From NCBI GenBank assembly GCA_039807785.1, contig JBDHRX010000157.1:1-5752 (forward strand): 5,752 bases of DNA, read 5' to 3'. The DNA comes from Zeimonas sp039807785. Lineage in GTDB: Bacteria; Pseudomonadota; Gammaproteobacteria; Burkholderiales; Burkholderiaceae_E. Below, piece after piece: positions 1 through 5,438 of the stretch. Both the position numbers and the translations under genes were made by a program. The notes below the pieces were generated by a model. The model worked only from the letters and a program-made list of their open reading frames with translations. It was not told the DNA's origin and ran no database searches. Position 1 is the first letter of the stretch; every line of letters begins with the position of its first letter.

Positions 1-737
1 GGCGCTGGGGCGCGCACGTGGCCGGCTGGCTGGCCGGGCTGCCGGTGGTCGGGGGGCCCGTCCTGTACATCCTCGCCCTCGAGCAAGGCGCGCAGTTCGC
101 GTCCGGCGCGGCCTCCGCCGCACTCGCCGCGGTCCTCGCTTCGGTCTTGTTCAGCGTGACCTATGCGCATTGCTGCCAGCGGTCCGGCTGGCCCCTCGCG
201 CTGCTGGCCGGCCTGACCGCCTGGTTCGCCGCGGCATCGCTGCTGTCCCTGGCGCCCGGCTCGGTGTCGGTGTCCATGCTCATCGGGATCACGGCGCTGC
301 TGCTCGCGCCCTACGCCTTTCCGCGCGTTTCGGGCGCGGGGGCCGGTCGGCACATCGGCCGGGTCGAGCTGGGTCTTCGCATGCTCGCGGGCGTGACGCT
401 CACACTCAGCGTCAGCTTCCTCGCCAGCACCGTCGGGCCGAGATGGAGCGGCCTGCTGGCCGTCTTCCCGGTCCTCGGCACCGTGCTGTCCGTCTCCTCT
501 CACCGCGCGCAAGGCGCGGCGTTCGCCGCCGCGCTCCTGAGAGCCATGACGATCGGCCTCTATTCGTTCCTTGCGTTCTGCTTCGTGCTGGCGGTCTCGC
601 TCCCGCACCTGGGCATCCCGGTTGCCTTCGCCACCGCGGTGGCGGCGTCGCTCGTCGTGCAGGTGGCGACGCGGCGCCACCTGACCTCGCCATCGAGCGA
701 ACGGCCCGCGGCCACCGCCCGGAGTGTCCGGCCTTAG
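1..737 (+). CDS. Polytopic inner-membrane protein of unknown function, 5' end outside the window
   Basis: The frame is open from the left edge and stops with TAG at 735-737, so about 245 residues are visible and the true start is probably upstream. A GTG at 18 could serve as a start, but the codons before it (from position 3, reading RWGAHV) join smoothly to the first helix and no ribosome binding site is visible. The protein is very hydrophobic. Numbering from the GTG, I see roughly eight membrane segments, near residues 4-22, 28-48, 57-77, 82-98, 119-137, 140-158, 173-193 and 197-215, then a polar tail rich in Ser, Arg and Pro. The early motif GLPVVGGPVLYILALEQG (residues 7-24) resembles a conserved opening I associate with uncharacterised bacterial membrane proteins. 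No catalytic or transport signature is recognisable. The next gene starts 42 bases downstream on the same strand, so co-transcription is possible. The membrane location is secure; the function is unknown. Confidence 0.8.
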   Translation, partial: RWGAHVAGWLAGLPVVGGPVLYILALEQGAQFASGAASAALAAVLASVLFSVTYAHCCQRSGWPLALLAGLTAWFAAASLLSLAPGSVSVSMLIGITALLLAPYAFPRVSGAGAGRHIGRVELGLRMLAGVTLTLSVSFLASTVGPRWSGLLAVFPVLGTVLSVSSHRAQGAAFAAALLRAMTIGLYSFLAFCFVLAVSLPHLGIPVAFATAVAASLVVQVATRRHLTSPSSERPAATARSVRP

Positions 738-767
738 CTGTCACAATCGCGTGTCGTCGATCGTTTC

Positions 768-775
768 GAGGGAGG
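768..775 (+). promoter_or_regulatory. Ribosome binding site of the RidA-like gene
   Basis: GAGGGAGG lies four bases before the ATG at 780. It is a near-perfect match to the 16S anti-Shine-Dalgarno, with slightly short spacing. It fixes the original start of the interrupted RidA-like frame and shows that the 5' end of that gene has not decayed. Confidence 0.75.
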
Positions 776-779
776 TCCC

Positions 780-1187
780 ATGGCAGTCGTCCTGACGAAT
801 CCGGATGGCATCTTCAAGCCGGATTCCTATTTCCAGGTGGCAACGACGTCGGGATCGAAGACGATCTACGTGTCGGGCTAGGTCGCCCAGGACGCCACCG
901 GCAGAGTCGTGGGGATCGGCGACCTCGCCGCCCAGGCCGAGCAGGCGTACCGAAACCTGGTCATCGCGCTCGAGGGAGCCGGGGCCGGCTTCGCCGATGT
1001 CGCGAAGGTCACGGTGTACGTCGTGGACTGGAATCCGGCGAAGCTGGAGCAGCTCGTCGGCGGCGCGATGCGCGTGGCGAACGAGTTCGGTTTCGACCCG
1101 CGCAGAACCATGACGCTGATCGGTGTTCAGGCACTGGGGTCGCCCGAGCTGCTCATCGAAGTCGAAGCCGTGGCGGTGCTCGACTGA
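780..1187 (+). pseudogene. RidA/YjgF/YER057c/UK114-family protein interrupted by an in-frame amber codon
   Basis: Reading from ATG 780 to TGA 1185-1187 gives a 135-position RidA-family protein, the usual length, in a single frame, with a TAG as codon 34 (879-881). The residues around it read YVSG-stop-VAQD. The family usually has Gln after SG here (SGQ), so one C-to-T change (CAG to TAG) explains the break. Everything downstream is intact, including VTVYVVDWN (77-85) and the C-terminal strand IEVEAVAV (126-133). By alignment with E. coli RidA, Arg109 and Glu127 correspond to the substrate-binding Arg105 and to Glu120. RidA proteins are cytosolic trimers that hydrolyse enamine/imine intermediates such as 2-aminoacrylate released by PLP enzymes. 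As read, only 33 residues would be made. A restart at GTG 909 would give 92 residues without the N-terminal strands and has no visible ribosome binding site. Alternatives are a sequencing error or amber suppression. Confidence 0.85.
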
Positions 1188-1291
1188 GCCCGCCCGGATA
1201 GCTCGCGTTCCATGCCGCGTTCGACGCCACGTCTGGTAAGGTCCCGATCGACGCCGCCCGCGAGGCGGTCCATCAGGTCTATGGATCGGCC
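1188..1291 (+). other. 104-base gap between the RidA-like gene and the heme-binding barrel gene
   Basis: The gap has no complete gene and no clear promoter. A short hairpin (CCGCC 1254-1258 with GGCGG 1264-1268, loop of five) lies in its right half without a T-run. From 1202 to the ATG at 1292 the frame of the heme-binding gene is free of stops and reads like protein (FDATSGKVPIDAAREAVHQV), but it has no start codon. Confidence 0.4.
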
Positions 1292-1951
1292 ATGGAACAT
1301 TTCCCCGAAGACATCTACACCGAACCCGAACCGGACGTCGACACGCTCGCCAACCTGGGCCCGCTCGCCGGGATGGCCGGCATCTGGACCGGCACGCGCG
1401 GCCTCGACGTCAGCCCGAAGCCCGACGGCCCCGAGAAGCAGGCGTTCATCGAGCACCAGGAGCTGCAGCCGATCGATGCGCAGACCAACGGCCCGCAGCT
1501 GTTCTACGGATTGCGCTATCACACCCGGATCGTCAAGCCGGACGACGTCGAGACGTTTCACGACCAGGTCGGCTACTGGCTGTGGGAGCCGGCGACCGGC
1601 ACCGTGATCCAGACGCTTTCGATCCCGCGCGGCCAGACGGCGATGGCGGTCGGCCGCGCCGCCGCCGACGCGAAGACGTTTCGCCTCGAGGCGGTCCGCG
1701 GGTCCGAGACGAACGGGATCGTGTCGAATCCGTTCCTGGAATACGCGTTCAGGACGGAGCGCTACGCCATCACGGTTTCGATCAACGACGACGGAACGTG
1801 GTCCTACGAGCAGGACACCGAGCTGGTCATCCCGGGCCAGGCGGAACCGTTCCACCACACGGATCGCAACACGCTGCGGAGAATCGGCGCGCCCACGCCC
1901 AACCCGACGGCGCAGGCGGCCGCGCAGGACGCCGGGTCTCGATCGCGCTAG
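1292..1951 (+). CDS. Heme-binding beta-barrel protein (nitrobindin/THAP4-like, FABP-like fold)
   Basis: This 219-residue protein opens with FPEDIYTEP and then NLGPLAGMAGIWTGTRGLD (residues 21-39), a variant of the GxWxGxG signature of nitrobindin-like barrels (Gly30, Trp32, Gly34, Gly37). The middle is rich in alternating strand patterns, for example GYWLWEPATGTVIQTLSIPRG and YAITVSINDDGTWSYEQDTELVI. Near the end, EPFHHTDRNTL (185-195) supplies His188 and His189, one of which is a likely proximal heme ligand by analogy with nitrobindin. In the family, such barrels bind ferric heme and are implicated in NO and peroxynitrite chemistry; the role here is inferred. No signal peptide is present, so it is probably cytosolic. 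ATG 1292 is the only ATG, GTG or TTG in frame after the upstream stop at 1199-1201, although its ribosome binding site is weak. The last 20 or so residues are low-complexity and probably disordered. Confidence 0.85.
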   Translation: MEHFPEDIYTEPEPDVDTLANLGPLAGMAGIWTGTRGLDVSPKPDGPEKQAFIEHQELQPIDAQTNGPQLFYGLRYHTRIVKPDDVETFHDQVGYWLWEPATGTVIQTLSIPRGQTAMAVGRAAADAKTFRLEAVRGSETNGIVSNPFLEYAFRTERYAITVSINDDGTWSYEQDTELVIPGQAEPFHHTDRNTLRRIGAPTPNPTAQAAAQDAGSRSR

Positions 1952-1996
1952 GCATCCGGACGCCCGAGTCGCGACCGGCCCGGCAAGGTCGATTCC

Positions 1997-2779
1997 ATGG
2001 TTCCGGAGATCGGCACCGGCCTGGCGCTGCTGCTGGTCCTGATCGCCTTCCTGGCGGGGGTGGGCGCGACGGCGATCGGCCCGGGCGGGATCTTCCTGAC
2101 GATCGCGCTGTTCTCCCTCGTTGCGCTGCCTCCGGCGGAAGTGGCCGGCACGTCGAGCGCCGTGATGGTCGCGGCCGGGGTCTTCGGCAGCCTCTTCTAC
2201 TTCCGCTCGGGTGAGCTGAGGCGGCGTTCCGGTCGCGACATCGCCCTCGTTCTCAGCCTCGCCGGAATGCTCGGAGGCCTTGCCGGCAGCTGGCTGAACA
2301 GCTTCGTCTCCGCCGGCCAGTTCGGCTTCCTGCTCGGGACGGTCGCCGTCGGAACCGGGTCGGTGATCGTCTACCAGGAGTGGCGGGGACTGCAGCCGCG
2401 TTTCCGGCTCGACGGGAAGACCCGGGCCAGCCTGATCGGGCTCGGGCTGCTCGGATTCGGGGTCGGCAGCACGAGCGGGCTCGTCGGCGTCGGCGGGCCG
2501 GTCATCGCCGTGCCGGCGCTGGTCGTGCTCGGCATGCCGATGCTCACCGCGATCGCGCTGGCGCAGGCCCAGTCGGTCTTCATCGCCGTCTTCGCCACCG
2601 TCGGGTACATGGTGCGGGGCACGGTGGCGTGGCCGCTGGTGGCGCTGGTCGGCGCGCCCCTCCTGGCCGGCGTCTTCCTGGGCTGGAAGATCGCCCGGCG
2701 GATCGAGCCCCGGCGGCTCAAGGTACTGCTCGGCGTGGTCCTGATCGCGCTCGGGCCATACCTGGCCGCCAGCACTTAG
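1997..2779 (+). CDS. TauE/SafE-family (TSUP) membrane permease, probable anion exporter
   Basis: This 260-residue integral membrane protein has about eight predicted helices and the two-fold internal repeat typical of TauE/SafE (PF01925) proteins. The first copy starts at residue 21 (GVGATAIGPGGIFLTIALF) and continues through LPPAEVAGTSSAVMV. The second starts at residue 155 (GVGSTSGLVGVGGPVIAVPAL) and continues through LGMPMLTAIALAQAQSVF. The C-terminal segment (225-253) has the usual GVFLGWKIARRIEPRRLK followed by a last helix. Family members move sulfite, sulfoacetate and other organosulfur or organic anions across the inner membrane; the substrate cannot be read from the sequence. Length is typical. 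ATG 1997 follows a weak AAGG (1985-1988). The gene starts 45 bases after the heme-binding barrel gene, with no terminator-like structure between them, so they may be co-transcribed. No neighbour here is a sulfur-metabolism gene, so naming it a sulfite exporter would be over-specific. Confidence 0.9.
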   Translation: MVPEIGTGLALLLVLIAFLAGVGATAIGPGGIFLTIALFSLVALPPAEVAGTSSAVMVAAGVFGSLFYFRSGELRRRSGRDIALVLSLAGMLGGLAGSWLNSFVSAGQFGFLLGTVAVGTGSVIVYQEWRGLQPRFRLDGKTRASLIGLGLLGFGVGSTSGLVGVGGPVIAVPALVVLGMPMLTAIALAQAQSVFIAVFATVGYMVRGTVAWPLVALVGAPLLAGVFLGWKIARRIEPRRLKVLLGVVLIALGPYLAAST

Positions 2780-2844
2780 AATGACCGGGCCCGGATCGCC
2801 GGCCGCCGGACGGCGCGCTCGCAACGGGTACCGTGAACTCTCGC

Positions 2845-2849
2845 GAGGA
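2845..2849 (+). promoter_or_regulatory. Ribosome binding site of the SDR gene
   Basis: GAGGA lies five bases before ATG 2855. It supports that start, from which the protein opens directly with its nucleotide-binding strand and glycine loop. Confidence 0.6.
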
Positions 2850-2854
2850 CACCC

Positions 2855-3808
2855 ATGCAGACCATCCTGGGCGCCAACGGCGTCATCGGTCACGAGCTCT
2901 CGCGCAGCCTCTCGGCCTCGACCGGCCGGATCCGGCAGGTGAGCCGCCATCCCCGCCGGGTCAACGCGGGCGACGAGACCGTCGCGGCCGACCTGCTGGA
3001 TCCGGACGCGACCGCCCGGGCCATCGCCGGCAGCGATGTCGCCTATCTGGTGGCGGGGCTGAAGTACGACGCCGCGGTCTGGCAGGCGCAGTGGCCGCGG
3101 GTGATGCGCAACGTGATCGACGGCTGCAAGCGGCACGACTGCCGCCTCGTCTTCTTCGACAACGTCTACGCCTACGGCAAGGTCGACGGCCCGATGACGG
3201 AGCAGTCGCCGTTCAACCCGTGCAGCCGCAAGGGCGAGGTGCGGGCCCGGATCGCGACGATGCTGCTGGACGAGATGCGCTCGGGCAACCTGCGCGCGAT
3301 GATCGTGCGGGCGGCCGATTTCTACGGCCCCGGCGCGGTGCAGAGCTTCCCGCACGTCACCGTGTTCGAACGCCTGAGGGCCGGCAAGACGCCGCAGTGG
3401 GTCGGCAACGCGAAGGCGCTGCACACGTTCACCTACACGCCCGATGCCGGCCGCGCGGTCGCGGTGCTCGGACGGTCCGCGCAGGCGTACGGCCAGACCT
3501 GGCACGTGCCGACGACGAAGGAGCCGCTGACCGGCGAGGGGTTTGTGCGCCTGGCCTGCGAGCTCGCGGGGCGCCCCGACCGGATCCAGGTCGCGCCGCG
3601 CTGGGTGTTGCGCCTGATGGGGCTGTTCGTGCCGGTGCTGCGCGAGAACGCCGAAATGATGTACCAGTTCGAGCACGACTACCGGTTCGACAGCGGGAAG
3701 ATCGAGGCCGCCTACGGGCTCGAGCCGACGCCGTACCGGGCGGGCATCGCCGCCTGCCTGACCGGCCGAGGTGGGCACGACGCGCCCTCCGGGCGGGCCG
3801 GCGCCTGA
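2855..3808 (+). CDS. NAD(P)-binding epimerase/dehydratase-like protein, atypical extended SDR
   Basis: This 317-residue Rossmann protein has the dinucleotide loop at its very N-terminus: TILGANGVIG, with Gly6, Gly9 and Gly12 giving GxxGxxG. Arginines after the second strand (VSRHPRR, 29-35) hint at NADP(H) preference. Asp46 and Leu47 (AADLLD) and DVAYLVAGL (61-69) fit the adenine pocket and fourth strand of extended SDRs. The active-site region reads FFDNVYAYGKVDGP (100-113) then NPCSRKGEVR (121-130). If Lys126 is the YxxxK lysine, the tyrosine position is Pro122, so the canonical YxxxK motif is absent. RAADFYGPG (151-159) matches the conserved substrate-side motif of the family. These features place it among the NAD-dependent epimerase/dehydratase-family proteins, but its reaction is unknown and it may have altered or no catalysis. 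The last 15 or so residues are low-complexity. The gap of 75 bases from the TSUP gene could hold a promoter, though none is convincing. Confidence 0.85.
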   Translation: MQTILGANGVIGHELSRSLSASTGRIRQVSRHPRRVNAGDETVAADLLDPDATARAIAGSDVAYLVAGLKYDAAVWQAQWPRVMRNVIDGCKRHDCRLVFFDNVYAYGKVDGPMTEQSPFNPCSRKGEVRARIATMLLDEMRSGNLRAMIVRAADFYGPGAVQSFPHVTVFERLRAGKTPQWVGNAKALHTFTYTPDAGRAVAVLGRSAQAYGQTWHVPTTKEPLTGEGFVRLACELAGRPDRIQVAPRWVLRLMGLFVPVLRENAEMMYQFEHDYRFDSGKIEAAYGLEPTPYRAGIAACLTGRGGHDAPSGRAGA

Positions 3809-3836
3809 CCACCGCCGGATCCCGGCGCGCACGCAG

Positions 3837-4271
3837 ATGAACGCCCCGCCCCTCGCGCCGTTCCATGCGGCCGCGGCCTGGCTCGTCATTCTCGCGCTCG
3901 CGGTCGCCAACGGCGGCCTGCGCGAGGCGCTGCTCGTCCCGCGGCTCGGGCGGCCCCTGGGCACGGCACTGAGCGGCGTGATCCTGATCGCGGCGATCTT
4001 CCTCGTCACCTGGGGGCTGGTGCGATGGCGCAGGCCCGGAAGCGCCGCCCGGGCCTGGCGCGTCGGAGCCGGCTGGCTGGCCGCGACGCTCGCGTTCGAG
4101 TTCGGGCTCGGGCGGCTCGTGCAGGACAGGACATGGCCGGAGCTGCTCTCGGCCTACACTTTCGAGAACGGGAACCTGTGGCCGCTGGTGCTGCTCGCGG
4201 TGCTGGTCGCACCCGCGGCGTGCACGGCCGCGGCCCGGTTCCCGCGCGGCCCCGCCTGGCGGGGAGGGTGA
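3837..4271 (+). CDS. Small four-helix membrane protein of unknown function
   Basis: This 144-residue protein has four likely membrane helices near residues 12-25, 41-62, 73-92 and 115-133. Conserved-looking polar motifs sit at the helix ends: ANGGLREALLVPRLGRP (24-40), AFEFGLGRL (86-94) and LLSAYTFENGNLWPLVL (103-119). I recall similar uncharacterised proteobacterial proteins with the same ANGxLRE, FEFxxG and AYTFxxGNxWP blocks. The acidic and arginine residues near the membrane suggest a ligand or ion role, but none can be named. I chose ATG 3837 because the first helix starts soon after it. An in-frame GTG at 3771 would add 22 residues rich in Pro and Arg and overlap the SDR gene by 38 bases, which is less likely. 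Neither start has a clear ribosome binding site, so translation may depend on the SDR gene that ends 28 bases upstream. A hairpin follows its stop codon directly. Confidence 0.75.
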   Translation: MNAPPLAPFHAAAAWLVILALAVANGGLREALLVPRLGRPLGTALSGVILIAAIFLVTWGLVRWRRPGSAARAWRVGAGWLAATLAFEFGLGRLVQDRTWPELLSAYTFENGNLWPLVLLAVLVAPAACTAAARFPRGPAWRGG

Positions 4272-4272
4272 A

Positions 4273-4307
4273 GCCGCCGGAGTCGGGCGATGCGTCCGTC
4301 CGGCGGC
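4273..4307 (+). other. Strong intergenic hairpin after the small membrane protein gene
   Basis: GCCGCCGG (4273-4280) pairs perfectly with CCGGCGGC (4300-4307), and A4281-T4299 adds a ninth pair. After a two-base bulge (4282-4283) the arms can continue with CGGGCG (4284-4289) against CGTCCG (4293-4298), including one G-U pair, leaving a three-base loop. It begins one base after the TGA at 4269-4271 and ends 12 bases before the next ribosome binding site. No T-run follows, so it is not a classical intrinsic terminator. It could stabilise the 3' end of the upstream message, weaken read-through, or mark an RNA processing point. The inverted repeat is visible directly; the role is inferred. Confidence 0.55.
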
Positions 4308-4319
4308 AGGATCTCATTC

Positions 4320-4325
4320 GAGGAG
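4320..4325 (+). promoter_or_regulatory. Strong ribosome binding site of the VOC stub
   Basis: GAGGAG sits seven bases before ATG 4333, the clearest Shine-Dalgarno with good spacing in the window. It now drives a 33-codon frame that ends on the start codon of the dehydratase gene, so it is probably the main ribosome entry site for that gene as well. Confidence 0.7.
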
Positions 4326-4332
4326 TGAAGCC

Positions 4333-4434
4333 ATGACAGGCAATCCGGTCGTCTGGTTCGAGATCTACGTGCAGGACATGAGCCGCGCGCAGAAGTTCTA
4401 CGAGACCGTGTTCGGGCTGCATTCGAGGCAATGA
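4333..4434 (+). pseudogene. 5' remnant of a VOC (glyoxalase/bleomycin-resistance) family gene, now a 33-codon leader
   Basis: ATG 4333 to TGA 4432-4434 encodes 33 residues. The first 29 are a textbook start of a VOC-superfamily protein: NPVVWFEIYVQDMSRAQKFY (4-23), the first beta strand and following helix, then ETVFGL. VOC proteins are usually 110-150 residues, so only the first quarter is present. Homology ends about base 4420. The remaining residues HSRQ are not family-like, and the next gene begins at 4431. I see no continuation of the VOC domain in any frame downstream, so this is a truncation, most simply a deletion joining the stub to the dehydratase gene, and not a frameshift. The stub keeps a strong ribosome binding site, and its TGA shares bases with the next ATG. 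The fragment cannot form the paired-module metal site of the fold, so it should have no enzyme activity. Confidence 0.75.
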
Positions 4435-5438
4435 CGCGCCCCTTCTCCCACCCGCCCGCTCCGGCCGCCGTGTCCTCCCTGCTCCCCTCGCTCGCCGAGA
4501 TCGACGCCGCCGCACCGCTCGTCCATGCGGTCATGCCGCCGACGCCCCAGTACCGCTGGCCGCTCCTGTGCGAGCGGCTCGGCATGGAGGTCTGGACCAA
4601 GCACGAGAACCACACGCCGGTGGGCGCGTTCAAGATCCGCGGCGGCCTGGTGTACTTCGCCGACCTCGCGGCGACCGGCCGCGTCGAGCGGGTCATCGCC
4701 GCCACGCGCGGCAATCACGGGCAGTCGGTCGCGCTCGCCGCCGCACGCCACGGGCTTTCGTCGACCGTGGTCGTGCCGTTCGGCAACGGCGTCGAGAAGA
4801 ACGCCGCGATGCGCGCGCTCGGCGCGCAGTTGATCGAGCACGGCGCGGATTTCCAGGCCGCGCTGGAGCACGCGCAGGCACTCGCCGCGGCCTCGGGCGC
4901 CCACATGGTCCCGTCGCTTCACCCGCTGCTGGTGCGCGGCGTCGCCACCTACGGCACCGAGCTGTTTCGTGCCGTCGCGGACATCGACACCGTCTACGTG
5001 CCGATCGGCCTGGGCTCGGGCATCTGCGGCATCGTGGCGGCACGCAACGCGCTGAGCCCCGCCACCCGGATCGCGGGCGTCGTCTCCGCGCATGCGCGCG
5101 CCTATGCGCTCTCGTTCGCGTCGGGGCGCCCGGTCGACGCGGAAGTGACGACGCGGCTGGCCGACGGCATGGCCTGCCGGACCCCGCAACCGGAAGCGCT
5201 CGAAGTCATCCGGCGTCATGTCGACCGCATCGTCGAGGTCGACGACGACGAAGTCGCCGAAGCGATGCGCCTGGTCTTCGAGTGCACGCACAACTGCGCG
5301 GAAGGCGCCGGCGCCGCTTCCCTGGCCGCGGCGACGCAGGAACGCGAGCGTCTGGCGGGCCGGCGCGTCGCGGTCGTGCTGTCCGGCGGCAACGTCGACC
5401 GGAAAGTGTTCGCCGAAGTTCTCGCCAGGCACCCATGA
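4431..5438 (+). CDS. PLP-dependent threonine/serine dehydratase-like enzyme (fold type II)
   Basis: This 335-residue enzyme belongs to the tryptophan-synthase-beta-like PLP family. KHENHTPVGAFKIRGG (57-72) holds the cofactor lysine, Lys68. ATRGNHGQSVAL (91-102) holds the substrate-binding Asn95. PIGLGSGICGI (191-201) is the phosphate-binding glycine loop, and VLSGGNVD (316-323) is the C-terminal cofactor-ring motif. No C-terminal ACT domain is present, as in catabolic rather than feedback-regulated biosynthetic threonine deaminases. The expected reaction is removal of ammonia from L-threonine or L-serine, giving 2-oxobutyrate or pyruvate via an enamine. Substitutions around the usual motifs (GAFK for GSFK, RGNHGQ for AGNHAQ, GLGSG for GGGG) leave room for a related substrate such as a hydroxy-amino acid, including the hydroxyectoine-type dehydratases. 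It starts inside the stop of the VOC stub (ATGA), and the nearest GAGG (4425-4428) is only two bases from the ATG, so it is probably translated by coupling. An internal GTG at 4470 is a less likely start. The enzyme is cytosolic. Confidence 0.88.
   Translation: MTRPFSHPPAPAAVSSLLPSLAEIDAAAPLVHAVMPPTPQYRWPLLCERLGMEVWTKHENHTPVGAFKIRGGLVYFADLAATGRVERVIAATRGNHGQSVALAAARHGLSSTVVVPFGNGVEKNAAMRALGAQLIEHGADFQAALEHAQALAAASGAHMVPSLHPLLVRGVATYGTELFRAVADIDTVYVPIGLGSGICGIVAARNALSPATRIAGVVSAHARAYALSFASGRPVDAEVTTRLADGMACRTPQPEALEVIRRHVDRIVEVDDDEVAEAMRLVFECTHNCAEGAGAASLAAATQERERLAGRRVAVVLSGGNVDRKVFAEVLARHP

Noticed and set aside
742..747. CACAAT resembling a -10 box before the RidA-like gene
   Set aside because: It has only four of six consensus matches, and no -35-like sequence lies at the right distance.
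170..1201. A 343-codon + strand frame overlapping the first membrane protein and the RidA-like gene
   Set aside because: It is Arg-rich and low-complexity and runs out of frame through two recognisable genes, so it is a shadow frame.
1972..1991. CGACC/GGTCG inverted repeat covering the weak ribosome binding site of the TSUP gene
   Set aside because: Five pairs with a ten-base loop is within chance for this base composition, and no other sign of regulation is present.
2777..2782. TAGAAT resembling a -10 box before the SDR gene
   Set aside because: It matches five of six consensus bases, but no -35-like hexamer lies 16-18 bases upstream and it overlaps the stop codon of the preceding gene.
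2785..2815. Palindrome CCGGGCCCGG and a nearby 5-base inverted repeat considered as a terminator
   Set aside because: The palindrome has no loop, the second stem is only five pairs with a nine-base loop, and no T-run follows. Such matches are common in GC-rich spacers.
1127..4009. A 960-codon open frame on the - strand
   Set aside because: It lies antisense to four well-supported + strand genes, its translation is dominated by Arg, Ala, Pro, Asp and His with no recognisable domain, and long antisense frames are expected in GC-rich coding DNA.
4398..5432. A 344-codon open frame on the - strand opposite the dehydratase gene
   Set aside because: The + strand carries a complete PLP enzyme with all its motifs. 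The antisense product is rich in Arg, Ala, Asp and His without a domain and is a codon-bias shadow.
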